Shown here: positions 25,918 through 36,528 of the stretch, piece by piece
Layout: the number at the start of each line of letters is the position of its first letter
Numbering within the stretch: position 1 is the first letter of the stretch
Assembly (NCBI RefSeq): GCF_005502745.1
Contig: NZ_SCNL01000018.1
Location: forward strand, 1-64,000
DNA: 64,000 bases
Source of the DNA: Sphingomonas sp. 3P27F8
Lineage (GTDB): Bacteria; Pseudomonadota; Alphaproteobacteria; Sphingomonadales; Sphingomonadaceae
Direction of reading: 5' to 3'
Program-made: the position numbers and the translations under genes
The notes under the pieces: generated by a model
Database searches by the model: none
What the model was told of the DNA's origin: nothing
What the model saw: only the letters and a program-made list of their open reading frames with translations

Positions 25918-26256
25918 TCAGACCGAGAAGCTGGTGCCGCAACCGCAACCGGAGGCGGCGTTCGGGTTCTCGACCTTGAACGCCGCGCCGCCCAGCGACT
26001 CGACATAATCGACCGACGCGCCGCGCACGAGATCGAGGCTGACGTCATCCACCACCAGCCTTACGCCATCGGTTTCCGCGATCGCATCACCATCTTCCGG
26101 CGCGTCGGCAAACCCGAAGCGATACTGGAAACCGGAACACCCGCCCCCCTCCACCGAAAGCCGCAGGATCGCAGGCTTTCCCTGTTTAGCCGCGATAGCC
26201 GCGACGCGCGCGGCCGCAGACGGAGTGAGCGCGATATCGGATGCGATGCTTGCCAT
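25918..26256 (-). CDS. erpA: Iron-sulfur cluster insertion protein ErpA
   Basis: Encodes 112 residues of an A-type Fe-S carrier. The three conserved Cys are present: one in GGGCSGFQYRFGF (about residue 40) and two in SGCGCGTSF near the end. It hands Fe-S clusters to apo-proteins. The ATG at 26256 is consistent with family length. It is upstream of xthA on the same strand. IscA is an alternative name, but the C-terminal pattern and isolation from an isc operon favour ErpA. Confidence 0.88.
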   Translation of the reverse strand: MASIASDIALTPSAAARVAAIAAKQGKPAILRLSVEGGGCSGFQYRFGFADAPEDGDAIAETDGVRLVVDDVSLDLVRGASVDYVESLGGAAFKVENPNAASGCGCGTSFSV

Positions 26257-26329
26257 AGCAGCGAGATAGGCCGTGCCGCCCCGCTCGGCAACCGGCGGCA
26301 GGCGCGTGAAGCACCTGCCGCCCGGCCGC

Positions 26330-28639
<2,310 letters not shown>

Positions 28640-28713
28640 TCATCGGGCGACGCGCGGGAAATTCTCGGCCCGCTATCGACGGCGGACGCTAGTTGCGGCA
28701 GGTTCGGCCCCGC

Positions 28714-30216
28714 ATGCATGTTCGTATCGATCGGCGCCTTCCGCTATTGCCGGCCTTGCTGGCCGCAGTCTCGCTTGCCGGCTGTCACCGCAAGGCGCCG
28801 GTGCCGCCTCCCCCCCGCCTCGAAACCCCCGTGCAGTTGCCGGAGGCGCCATCCAGCATCGTCGTGCCGATCAGCGCGCAGCTGAGCGATCTCGAGCGTT
28901 CGCTGAACCGCGAGGTGCCGCAAACCCTGTGGTCGATCGACCGCGTCGAGGAGCGTTGCGTGCCGGCGCAGCGGCTGAAGGTGCTCGGCAAACGCGTGAA
29001 GGTCACGCCCGATCTTGGCTGCCGGATCGTCGGCACGGTGCGGCGCGGGCGCATCACGCTGGGCGGCAGCGGCCAGAACCTGCGGCTGACCCTCCCCGTA
29101 TCGGCGACGATCAGCGCGGAAAATGTCGGCGGGATCATCCGCCGCGAAACCGCGACCGGCGCCGCCACCGTGCGCGGCAATGTCCGCCTCGACATCCGGC
29201 CCGACTGGACGCCGACCGCGAAGGTCTCGATCAATTATGACTGGACGACGCCGCCGGGCGTGAACCTGCTCGGCAAACGCATCACGTTCGTCGACAAGGC
29301 CGACGCCAAACTCGCCGAGGTCGTCGCCAAGCTGGAGCGCGATCTGCCAAAGCAGCTCCGCACGCTGAACCTGCGCGACGACGCGGCGCAGGCGTGGCGA
29401 AACTCCTTCACGTCGCTGCAGCTGAACCGGGAAAACCCGCCGGTATGGCTGCGCATCGTGCCGACGCGGATCGGCTACAGCGGCTATCAGGTACGCGGGC
29501 GGGTATTGGAACTGACCGTCGCCGCGCAGGCGCTGACGCAGACCTTCGTGGGCAATCGCCCGAAGGATCCGACGCCCACGCCGCTCCCCAATCTCGTCCG
29601 CCAGGCGAATCCGCCTCACCTGGCGTTCCAGGTGCCGGTGCTTGCGGATTACGCGCAGCTTGAGCCCGTGCTGGCGCGGGCGCTGGCAAAGCTCGCCGCG
29701 CGCGGGATCGTCATCCCGAAAGCCGGGCCGGTCGACGCCAAATTCAGCGATATCACGATCTACGCGACCGAGGGAAACCGGCTCGCGGTGGGGATAACGG
29801 TGAAGGCGAAGCTGAAAAGCGGCTTCATCGACGCGACGCACGGCCGCGTGTGGCTGACCGGGATGCCCTATAACGCCGCCAACTCCGAAGAAGTCGAAAT
29901 CCGTGACCTGCGCTTTGCCGCAAATACCGACCGCGATACCGTCAACCTGCTCATACAGCTTTTCGAGACGCCGGCTGTGACGGAGGTGATCCGACAGTCG
30001 CTGACACAGAATTTCGCGAAGGATTACGCCAAGGTGCTGCGCTCCGCCCGCACTGCGATCGCCGAGCGCCGGCAGGGCGATTTCATCCTGCGGGCCGACA
30101 TCGGCGACGTGACGCATGGGCGGGTCTTGCCCACCGGCCCGGGGCTGTTCATGCCGGTGCAGGCCTTTGGCAAGGCGACGATCACCTATCGCCCGCGCGT
30201 CAGCGCCATACCCTAG
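28714..30216 (+). CDS. DUF4403 family lipoprotein
   Basis: Encodes 500 residues. The signal peptide ends in a lipobox SLAGC (Cys near residue 24), followed by a Pro-rich linker. The body resembles DUF4403, a BPI/TULIP-like fold family of unknown role, with repeated beta-rich segments and a Cys pair (ERC...GC, about residues 80-105). It should be anchored to a membrane on the periplasmic side. ATG 28714 is chosen; TTG 28693 is possible. It is divergent from katG, and its stop codon overlaps the convergent DoxX-type gene. Confidence 0.75.
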   Translation: MHVRIDRRLPLLPALLAAVSLAGCHRKAPVPPPPRLETPVQLPEAPSSIVVPISAQLSDLERSLNREVPQTLWSIDRVEERCVPAQRLKVLGKRVKVTPDLGCRIVGTVRRGRITLGGSGQNLRLTLPVSATISAENVGGIIRRETATGAATVRGNVRLDIRPDWTPTAKVSINYDWTTPPGVNLLGKRITFVDKADAKLAEVVAKLERDLPKQLRTLNLRDDAAQAWRNSFTSLQLNRENPPVWLRIVPTRIGYSGYQVRGRVLELTVAAQALTQTFVGNRPKDPTPTPLPNLVRQANPPHLAFQVPVLADYAQLEPVLARALAKLAARGIVIPKAGPVDAKFSDITIYATEGNRLAVGITVKAKLKSGFIDATHGRVWLTGMPYNAANSEEVEIRDLRFAANTDRDTVNLLIQLFETPAVTEVIRQSLTQNFAKDYAKVLRSARTAIAERRQGDFILRADIGDVTHGRVLPTGPGLFMPVQAFGKATITYRPRVSAIP

Positions 30217-30614
30217 CGGCCGCGCGCGCGAGACATCGCGTCCAGGCTCCAGCTACCCGGACCTGCAAAGACCAGATAGAGGAAAACGAAGCAGAACAGG
30301 ATCGCCGCTTCTCCGCCATTGCCGCCGGGCCAGAACCCCTTCGGCGCATGCGCACCGAAATAGGCGAACGCCATCTGACCGGCGCAGATAAAGGCGGCGA
30401 GCCGGGTGAAGAACCCCACAGCGATAAGCACGCCGCCGATGATCTCGATCACGGCGGCGACGATCAGGATCGTGGGCAGCGGGCTCGGCGCACCGGGCTG
30501 TGCCAGCGGGAAGGCAAAAAGCTTCATCAACCCGTGTTCCATGAACAGCAGCGCCGCCATGATCCTCAGGATGCTCAACATATATGGTCGCCATGCGGCG
30601 AGCGTCTGTTCCAT
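30213..30614 (-). CDS. DoxX family membrane protein
   Basis: Encodes 133 residues with four membrane helices and the DoxX-like pattern LRIMAALLFMEHGLMKL near the N terminus, EIIGGVLIAVGFFTRLAAF in the middle and GGEAAILFCFVFLYLVFAG near the end. Members are linked to redox homeostasis, but the activity is not defined. AGGAGG lies close upstream of the ATG at 30614, which decides the start; the ATG at 30635 would put that site inside the coding region. Confidence 0.8.
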   Translation of the reverse strand: MEQTLAAWRPYMLSILRIMAALLFMEHGLMKLFAFPLAQPGAPSPLPTILIVAAVIEIIGGVLIAVGFFTRLAAFICAGQMAFAYFGAHAPKGFWPGGNGGEAAILFCFVFLYLVFAGPGSWSLDAMSRARGR

Positions 30615-30659
30615 CGCCCCCTCCTGTATCGTCACGCCGGCCTTTCCGGCGCGACGAAC

Positions 30660-30827
30660 CTATAGCAGGAAAGTCCAGAAGCAGATGAAGAAAGCCGTGA
30701 AGCTCAGTACGAACAGCTTCAGATCCTGATCGTCGTCGCGCCGCGCGGGCAGCGCGGGCACGGGCGGCAGCGAGCGACGAAATGGGTGTCGCGCGGCTTC
30801 GTTGGTGAGGACGAGTTGTCGTTTCAT
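30660..30827 (-). CDS. Small single-helix membrane protein (55 residues)
   Basis: Encodes 55 residues: a basic, Pro/Arg-rich N-terminal part (about 1-30), three Asp, then one hydrophobic helix rich in Phe (LKLFVLSFTAFFICFWTFLL) running to the C terminus. This gives one membrane span with a cytoplasmic tail. There is no recognised family and only a weak Shine-Dalgarno. It lies between DoxX and the carbonic anhydrase-like gene, facing away from the latter. The ordered charge and hydrophobicity support a real gene. Confidence 0.55.
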   Translation of the reverse strand: MKRQLVLTNEAARHPFRRSLPPVPALPARRDDDQDLKLFVLSFTAFFICFWTFLL

Positions 30828-30917
30828 AGCGTGGGGTTAACGCGTCGTTTACGATTTCGGCCATGCGCAAAAAGCGTTAACGCGGCACTGTCCCGGCGTG
30901 ACACAGGAGGAACGACG

Positions 30918-31448
30918 ATGCCGCTATACGAATTTCGCGGAAAACGGCCCGATTGCCACGCATCAGCCTGGATAGCGCCAAGCGCCGACCTGATCGGGGA
31001 CGTCACGCTGGGTGAGGAAACGAACGTCTGGTTCGGCGCGGTGATTCGCGCGGACAACACCACGATCGCGGTAGGCGCGCGCAGCAATATCCAGGATGGT
31101 GCGATGCTCCATTCCGATCCCGGCGCGCCGTGCACGGTGGGCGAGGATTGCACCGTCGGCCATCACGCGATTCTGCACGGCTGCACCGTTGGGGACCGGG
31201 CGCTGATCGGAATGGGCGCGATCGTGCTCAATCATGCCGTGATCCCGGAGGATTGCGTTGTCGGCGCGGGTGCGCTCGTAACCGAGGGCAAGACTTTCGA
31301 GCCCGGCAGCCTGATCGTCGGATCACCCGCGAGAGCCGTGCGGGCACTGGATGATAACGCGATCGCCTTCCTCAAGGTGTCCGCGCAAAGCTATGTCGGC
31401 AAGGCGCGCGAAGCAGCGAGCGATCTCAAGCGGATCGATGCCGAATAA
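30918..31448 (+). CDS. Gamma-carbonic anhydrase-like hexapeptide protein
   Basis: Encodes 176 residues of a left-handed beta helix trimer. Metal-ligand His residues are in the family pattern: MLHSD (about residue 66), then GHHAILHGC (about 83-91), with the Gln of NIQDGA. Members are Zn- or Fe-dependent carbonic anhydrases or acyl-CoA-related proteins of the YrdA/CaiE type. A strong AGGAGG precedes the ATG at 30918; the in-frame start at 30786 is much less likely. Confidence 0.85.
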   Translation: MPLYEFRGKRPDCHASAWIAPSADLIGDVTLGEETNVWFGAVIRADNTTIAVGARSNIQDGAMLHSDPGAPCTVGEDCTVGHHAILHGCTVGDRALIGMGAIVLNHAVIPEDCVVGAGALVTEGKTFEPGSLIVGSPARAVRALDDNAIAFLKVSAQSYVGKAREAASDLKRIDAE

Positions 31449-31480
31449 GTCGCCGCGAGCCAGTAGACAGATGGTAACGG

Positions 31481-31508
31481 CGTTGACATAACGCAGGTTA
31501 TGTCAACG
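31481..31508. repeat. Perfect 12-bp inverted repeat across a start codon
   Basis: CGTTGACATAAC (31481-31492), GCAG, then GTTATGTCAACG (31497-31508). The right arm contains the ATG at 31500 of the nitronate monooxygenase gene. It is either a repressor operator or an RNA hairpin that hides the start. Confidence 0.85.
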
Positions 31509-32468
31509 CCAGCCATCCTTTCCCGCTTGCGGCTTCCGATCATCGGCTCCCCGCTGTTTATCATTTCCGGCCCCGATCTGGTGATCGCGCAATGCAAGGC
31601 GGGAATAGTCGGGTCCTTTCCGGCGCTGAATGCGCGACCGCAGGGATTGCTCGACGAATGGCTGCACCGGATCACCGAGGAACTGGCTGCGCATAACCGC
31701 GCTCATCCGGATCGCCCCGCCGCGCCGTTCGCTGTCAATCAGATCGTCCATAAATCGAACGACCGGCTCGAGGCGGATCTGGCTACCTGCGAAAAGTGGC
31801 AGGTGCCGATCACGATTACGTCGCTCGGCGCGCGAGAGGAACTCAACCAGGCCGTCCACAACTGGGGCGGCATCGTCTTTCACGACGTGATCGACGATCG
31901 TTTCGCCCACAAGGCGATCGAGAAAGGCGCAGACGGGCTGATCCCGGTCGCAGCCGGTGCCGGGGGCCATGCGGGGCGCCTCTCCCCGTTCGCGATCGTC
32001 AGCGAGATCCGCCAGTGGTTCGACGGGCCTGTCGCCTTGTCCGGATCGATCGGCACCGGCGACGCGGTGCTCGCGGCACAGGCGATGGGCGCGGACTTCG
32101 CCTATATCGGCTCGCCCTTCATCGCGACGGTCGAGGCCAACGCCGATGAGCGATACAAGCATGGCATCGTCGAGGGGCGCGCCAGCGACATCGTTTATTC
32201 AAACCTCTTCACCGGCGTGCACGGAAACTACCTGCGTGGCTCGATCGTCGCGGCGGGGCTCGATCCGGACAATCTGCCCGAGGGCGATTATTCAACCATG
32301 AACTTCGGGCAGGATAACCAGCCCAAGGCGAAGGCGTGGCGCGACATCTGGGGCTCGGGCCAGGGCATCGGCGCGGTGAGCGAGATCGAGCCAGTCGCCG
32401 ATCGGATCGACCGGCTGGAACGGGAATATCGCGCCGCCCGCCAACGGCTGGCGCTGTCGCCAGCCTGA
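31500..32468 (+). CDS. Nitronate monooxygenase / 2-nitropropane dioxygenase-like flavoprotein
   Basis: Encodes 322 residues of an FMN TIM-barrel enzyme. Early residues PIIGSPLFIISGP form the FMN-binding start. GAGGHAGR (about 152-159) and SGSIGTGDAV (about 181-190) bind the phosphate, and His in VFHDVID is near the active site. Members oxidise alkyl nitronates, but related enoyl reductases look similar. The ATG at 31500 is the only reasonable start, even though it lies within a perfect inverted repeat. A terminator follows. Confidence 0.82.
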   Translation: MSTPAILSRLRLPIIGSPLFIISGPDLVIAQCKAGIVGSFPALNARPQGLLDEWLHRITEELAAHNRAHPDRPAAPFAVNQIVHKSNDRLEADLATCEKWQVPITITSLGAREELNQAVHNWGGIVFHDVIDDRFAHKAIEKGADGLIPVAAGAGGHAGRLSPFAIVSEIRQWFDGPVALSGSIGTGDAVLAAQAMGADFAYIGSPFIATVEANADERYKHGIVEGRASDIVYSNLFTGVHGNYLRGSIVAAGLDPDNLPEGDYSTMNFGQDNQPKAKAWRDIWGSGQGIGAVSEIEPVADRIDRLEREYRAARQRLALSPA

Positions 32469-32477
32469 GCACCGGCC

Positions 32478-32513
32478 AAGGGGCGCGCCCGATTCCAGCC
32501 GCCCCTTCTTTTT
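32478..32513 (+). terminator. Terminator after nitronate monooxygenase
   Basis: AAGGGGC (32478-32484) pairs with GCCCCTT (32501-32507) around a 16-base loop and is followed by TTCTTTTTAT. Confidence 0.7.
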
Positions 32514-32706
32514 ATATTCAGCGTTCGGCTCTGGCTGTCGTCGCCCGGTGCTTCCACGTTCAGGCTGGCGGCGGCGTTTATTATCATCGCCGCTTGCATA
32601 TTCGCTGTCCGCTCGCGCTAATTTCGCACGCGATAGCACCGGCACCTGGATAGACAGCCCAGCGCGCACGCCCGCCCGCGAACGGACGTGCGCAAATGAA
32701 AGCGCG

Positions 32707-33219
32707 TCAGAACGCCAGGGACAAGCGATCGAGCATGCGGCGGGCGGGGCTTTCGTCCGGCAGGCCAACAAGCTGCGCGGCATCGAGGCGTGAAACGCGG
32801 CGATGCAATTCGATGCTCGACGCGATCATCTGCCGCGCCTGTTCCGGCAGGTCGCGCAGCAACCCGGCATCGGTTTCCGGCGCCTGGCCAAGACGCCGCG
32901 ACGGATCGAGCGCATCGCGCGGCGCAAGCTCGCCCTGCTGCACGGCGCGCTGCGTCAACAGCCAGGCGATGACATGCATCAGCCGCGTCGTAACCTTCAG
33001 CGATTCGCAGGAGAAACTGACGCGCATCATCGGCGGCAGGGTCTCGCGCTCGACGCGGCCGCCCTCGTCGAAATAGCTGCGTGCCTCGTCGGCAAGCAGC
33101 ATCGCTTCGGTGTAAAGACCATCGATCAGCCGGCGGTGAACCGCCGAATCATATTGCCCCGCGAACATAAGAAACCGTGGCAGATTTCGCAGCGCTCCGC
33201 CATGTGGCAACGCGTACAC
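32707..33219 (-). CDS. DUF1465 family protein
   Basis: Encodes 170 residues of a mostly helical protein without signal or membrane segment. SYFDEGGR, MRVSFSCESLKVTTRLMHVIAWLL and the C-terminal LPDESPARRMLDRLSLAF fit my memory of the alphaproteobacterial DUF1465 family. Function is unknown. It is followed on the same strand by a YdcH-type gene further upstream, a pairing I recall from sphingomonads. The start at 33219 gives MYALPHGG; a later start is possible. Confidence 0.7.
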   Translation of the reverse strand: MYALPHGGALRNLPRFLMFAGQYDSAVHRRLIDGLYTEAMLLADEARSYFDEGGRVERETLPPMMRVSFSCESLKVTTRLMHVIAWLLTQRAVQQGELAPRDALDPSRRLGQAPETDAGLLRDLPEQARQMIASSIELHRRVSRLDAAQLVGLPDESPARRMLDRLSLAF

Positions 33220-33256
33220 CCCTAGCGATCACGTCCCAAAAAAAGACCCCGCCGTT

Positions 33257-33454
33257 TCAGGCGATGATGTCCGGGATCAATTGATCCTCGAGCGAGGCGA
33301 TTTCATCGCGCAGCCGCAATTTCCGCTTCTTGAGCCGCGCCATCTGCAACTGATCCACCGTACCGGAACTGCCCAGCGCGACGATCGCAGCGTCGAGATC
33401 GCGGTGCTCCATTCGCAACGTGTTCAACCGTGTCGCTATTTCGCTGTCGTCCAC
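33257..33454 (-). CDS. YdcH family (DUF465) small protein
   Basis: Encodes 65 residues of a predicted helical hairpin: TRLNTLRMEHRDLDAAI, a short loop, then MARLKKRKLRLRDEIASLEDQ. The GTG start at 33454 has GGAGGG upstream and gives the usual family length; an ATG further in would lose the first helix. Role unknown. A second, divergent member lies at 33640-33798. Confidence 0.78.
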   Translation of the reverse strand: MDDSEIATRLNTLRMEHRDLDAAIVALGSSGTVDQLQMARLKKRKLRLRDEIASLEDQLIPDIIA

Positions 33455-33639
33455 CCGAGCGCCCTCCGCAAAGGACCGTAGCAGAACCGGCGCGGCCATG
33501 GATGACAATTTATCGTATCGCCCGCGTAATATCCCGGCCTCGCAGTCGTCGGTCGAAACCAGCGATTTCGATGGCGACTTTTCATCGATTCGATGATTTA
33601 CTTCCAAGTCCCGTTAACCTGACCAAGGAGGTTCCTGTC

Positions 33640-33798
33640 ATGCAGACCGCGCATCTTTCGGCTCTTGAGGCCAAACATGCGGTGCTGGACCGGCGCATTG
33701 CCGAGGAAGAGCATCGTCCGATGCCCGACACATTTCTGGTTGCGGATCTCAAGAAACAGAAATTGCGCGTGAAAGAGGAGATATCCCTGGCGCACTGA
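33640..33798 (+). CDS. YdcH family (DUF465) small protein
   Basis: Encodes 52 residues with the same plan as the divergent neighbour: HLSALEAKHAVLDRRIAEEE, a Pro-containing loop and VADLKKQKLRVKEEI. A strong AAGGAGG Shine-Dalgarno precedes the ATG at 33640. It ends in an intrinsic terminator, so it is a single-gene unit. Function unknown; the protein is shorter than its neighbour. Confidence 0.8.
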   Translation: MQTAHLSALEAKHAVLDRRIAEEEHRPMPDTFLVADLKKQKLRVKEEISLAH

Positions 33799-33809
33799 AG
33801 CCCAAGATC

Positions 33810-33834
33810 GGGCGCCCCCTGCGGGCGCCCTTTT
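33810..33834 (+). terminator. Intrinsic terminator
   Basis: GGGCGCCC (33810-33817) pairs with GGGCGCCC (33823-33830), with a 5-base loop and TTTT directly after. It serves the YdcH gene and faces the end of the convergent aldehyde dehydrogenase. Confidence 0.9.
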
Positions 33835-33838
33835 CATG

Positions 33839-35245
33839 TCAGCCTATCTGCCGCGCCACCGTCTTTCGCGTCGTGGCGCCATATGGGGGTTTAAGCCCCG
33901 CGAGCTTCGCCACATCGAGTCGCGCCTGTTTGAACACGCTCTTGCCGTGGCTGAACGTGATGAAGCCATCGCGCCCGTGATAGGCGCCCATCCCTGACGG
34001 GCCCACACCGCCGAACGGCAGATCCTCCATCGACACGTGAAACACCACATCATCCAGAGTTACGCCGCCTGAAATCGTGCGATCGAGCACGCGGCGGCGC
34101 TCGTCCGCGTTCGGACCGAAATAGTAGAGGCCGAGCGGCCGATCGCGACGGTTCACTTCGCCGATTGCGCTTTCAATCCCGTCATAACGGCGCACCGGCA
34201 GGATCGGGCCGAAAATCTCTTCCTGCATGAGCGTCATGTCATCGGTCACGTCGCGGACGATATGCAACGGCATCTTACGCGAATTGGTGCTGGAGAAATC
34301 CTCGCCCGCCGGATTTACGACGTCCACGGTCGCGCCCTTCGCCCGTGCGTCGTCGATCCAGGCGTTGAGCCGCTGATAATGCCGGTCGTTGACGATGCTG
34401 GTGTAATCCGGGTTGCTCAGCAGCGTTGGATACATCGCACTCGCGGCGCTTTTCAGGCTGTCGACCAGGTCGGCTTCACGTTCTGACGGAACCAGCACGT
34501 AATCGGGCGCCAGGCAGATCTGCCCGGCGTTGAGCATCTTGCCCAGCGCCACGCGCTGCCCGACCTGTGCCAGATCGGCGCCCTTTCCCACGATCACAGG
34601 CGATTTTCCGCCCAGTTCGAGCGTCACCGGCGTCAGATTGTCTGCTGCCGCATGAAGGATATGCTTTCCGATCCCGGTAGCCCCCGTGAACAGCAGATGA
34701 TCGAACGGCAGCTCGGCGAACGCCTTTCCCACATCCGGCCCGCCCGAGATGAACGCGAGTTCGGTACGATCAAAATATTCGCCGACGATCTCCTCGAACA
34801 GCGCGGCGGTGGCTGGCGTATATTCGCTCGTCTTCACCATCGCGCGATTGCCCGCCGCGAACACGCCCGCGAGCGGCGCCATCACCAGGTTCACCGGGAA
34901 ATTCCAGGGCGCGATAACGCCGATCACCCCTTTAGGCTGATATTCCACCCAAGCGCGCGCGCCGAGCAGCCCGAGCGGAAATTGCAAAGGGCGGCGATCG
35001 CGACGCGCCCAGCGATCGAGATGCTTGATCGCGTGCCTGAGCGGCCCGATCGATCCGGCGATGTCCGTCACCATCGTCTGGTCGGGGCTGCGGTGCCCGA
35101 AGTCCTCGGAAAGCGCGTCGCAGAAACGCGCGGCATGATCCCGGATCATGGCGATCGCGCGCTTCAGCCGATCCTTGCGCAACGACAGCGGCTCGGGCAG
35201 CGCCGCCATGAAGCTCGCACGTTGCGTCGCAAGTATGTCCTGCAT
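33839..35245 (-). CDS. calB: Coniferyl aldehyde dehydrogenase-like NAD(P)-dependent aldehyde dehydrogenase
   Basis: Encodes 468 residues of the aldehyde dehydrogenase superfamily. PWNFPVNL (about residues 114-121), the Glu in LELGGKSP and the catalytic Cys in NAGQICLAPDYVL (about 245) are present. So are the C-terminal PFGGVGPSGMGAYHGRDGF elements. The sequence type is that of coniferyl aldehyde dehydrogenases, which oxidise aromatic aldehydes; fatty aldehydes are an alternative substrate. AGGAGGGG precedes the ATG at 35245. Confidence 0.8.
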   Translation of the reverse strand: MQDILATQRASFMAALPEPLSLRKDRLKRAIAMIRDHAARFCDALSEDFGHRSPDQTMVTDIAGSIGPLRHAIKHLDRWARRDRRPLQFPLGLLGARAWVEYQPKGVIGVIAPWNFPVNLVMAPLAGVFAAGNRAMVKTSEYTPATAALFEEIVGEYFDRTELAFISGGPDVGKAFAELPFDHLLFTGATGIGKHILHAAADNLTPVTLELGGKSPVIVGKGADLAQVGQRVALGKMLNAGQICLAPDYVLVPSEREADLVDSLKSAASAMYPTLLSNPDYTSIVNDRHYQRLNAWIDDARAKGATVDVVNPAGEDFSSTNSRKMPLHIVRDVTDDMTLMQEEIFGPILPVRRYDGIESAIGEVNRRDRPLGLYYFGPNADERRRVLDRTISGGVTLDDVVFHVSMEDLPFGGVGPSGMGAYHGRDGFITFSHGKSVFKQARLDVAKLAGLKPPYGATTRKTVARQIG

Positions 35246-35259
35246 CCTTACCCCTCCTG

Positions 35260-35688
35260 CTATTTTTTAGCGCAGCCGATCAGGCCGCCCAGCGGCACCA
35301 CGATACCATCCTTCTCGCTACGGTCGATCCTTAACGTCGCGCCGGTGACGAGCGCGCCATCGGTGAGGTCCGCGCGCTGCGCGATGGTCATCTCGAGTGT
35401 CACGCTGACATCGCCCAGCCGATATTCGCTGACCGGCGCGAAGCCGAGCACACTGCCCTCGCCGTGCTGCGCGACCCTCGGATAGTCCATGACCGCGCCG
35501 TCAAGCGAGAGCCGGATGCGGCCCGGCTCCGCCGCAGCCATCGCGGCAAGCGCACGCGTCGACCCGCCGGTGAAAAGATAGGCAGCGCATCCCTGCGCCG
35601 GCAACGACTGTGGTGGGAGAGCGCCAAGCGGCAGACCGTCGATCGGCGCAGGCGGCGCGGCGAGAAGCGCGAGAGAGAGCGCGATCAT
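35260..35688 (-). CDS. Small secreted protein of unknown function
   Basis: Encodes 142 residues. The N terminus MIALSLALLAAPPAPI looks like a short signal peptide. The mature part is predicted mainly beta strand, with two Cys (CAAYLF, about residue 34, and LIGCAKK near the end) that could join. No family recognised. It starts 4 bp inside the prepilin peptidase gene (ATGA overlap), so the two are co-translated, and it is followed by calB 14 bp on. Confidence 0.65.
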   Translation of the reverse strand: MIALSLALLAAPPAPIDGLPLGALPPQSLPAQGCAAYLFTGGSTRALAAMAAAEPGRIRLSLDGAVMDYPRVAQHGEGSVLGFAPVSEYRLGDVSVTLEMTIAQRADLTDGALVTGATLRIDRSEKDGIVVPLGGLIGCAKK

Positions 35689-36455
35689 GCGCCCAAGCTT
35701 ATCATCATCAACCACGCTGGATAAGCCGCGATTGCGAGAAACGCGCCGAACGGCACTTTCGTATCGGCGGCGATGACGTGCCCACGCGCGTAATCGAACA
35801 GCGCCAGCCCCAGCCCGATCATCGCGGCGAACAGCAAGATCGCGGGCAGAAGCCTCCAGCCGAGCCACAACCCGATCGCGCCGAAAAGCTTGGCATCGCC
35901 GCCGCCCAGCCCTTCCCGCTTGCGGATGAGTCGATACGCCCTCGCGATCACCCAGAGGCTGCCGAACCCGACGATCCCGCCGATCACCCGATCCTCCAGC
36001 CCGGGCGCGACGCCTGACGCGCCGGCGCAAAGCCCCACTGCCGCCAGCGGGAGCGTCAACGCGTCGGGGAGCCAAAGATTGGCCGCATCCAGTGCGGCAA
36101 GCGTCAGCAGCAGCCACCCGAACATCGCGCCCGCGGCCCCGGCCATGCCGGGCGCGACATAGCCGGAAAGCGCACCGATCGCCGCGCAGCCAAGCTCGAT
36201 CTGCCAATGCCGCGCGTCGATCCTGGCCCCGCAATCATGGCATCTGCCGCCCAGCGCCAACGCGCTTATGAGCGGAACAAGCGCACCTGCTCGAAGCGTT
36301 TTCCCGCAGCAATCGCACGCCGACCGCCCCGAAGTGACACGACGCCCCTGCGGCCACCGGATCACGATCGTCGCGAGAAAACTGCCGGCAATCGCGCCAG
36401 CCATTCCGAGCCAGATCGGAAACGCCCAGTCAGGCAGCGGGATAAGGGACGACAT
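35685..36455 (-). CDS. Prepilin peptidase (type IV leader peptidase)
   Basis: Encodes 256 residues with seven to eight membrane helices. The N-terminal cytoplasmic loop has two CxxC motifs (CDCC, about residues 47-50, and CHDC, about 72-75), typical of PilD-type enzymes that cleave and methylate prepilins. The aspartyl site appears as LDAANLWLPD and GGGDAKLFG. It would process type IV pilins or type II secretion pseudopilins encoded elsewhere. It is followed by a coupled secreted-protein gene. Confidence 0.82.
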   Translation of the reverse strand: MSSLIPLPDWAFPIWLGMAGAIAGSFLATIVIRWPQGRRVTSGRSACDCCGKTLRAGALVPLISALALGGRCHDCGARIDARHWQIELGCAAIGALSGYVAPGMAGAAGAMFGWLLLTLAALDAANLWLPDALTLPLAAVGLCAGASGVAPGLEDRVIGGIVGFGSLWVIARAYRLIRKREGLGGGDAKLFGAIGLWLGWRLLPAILLFAAMIGLGLALFDYARGHVIAADTKVPFGAFLAIAAYPAWLMMISLGA

Positions 36456-36528
36456 CGCTACACCCTATAGTTTGAAAAGTGCGCCGTCGCGGCCTAGATC
36501 GCGCTCAACTCAACGGAGCACTGCAAAG

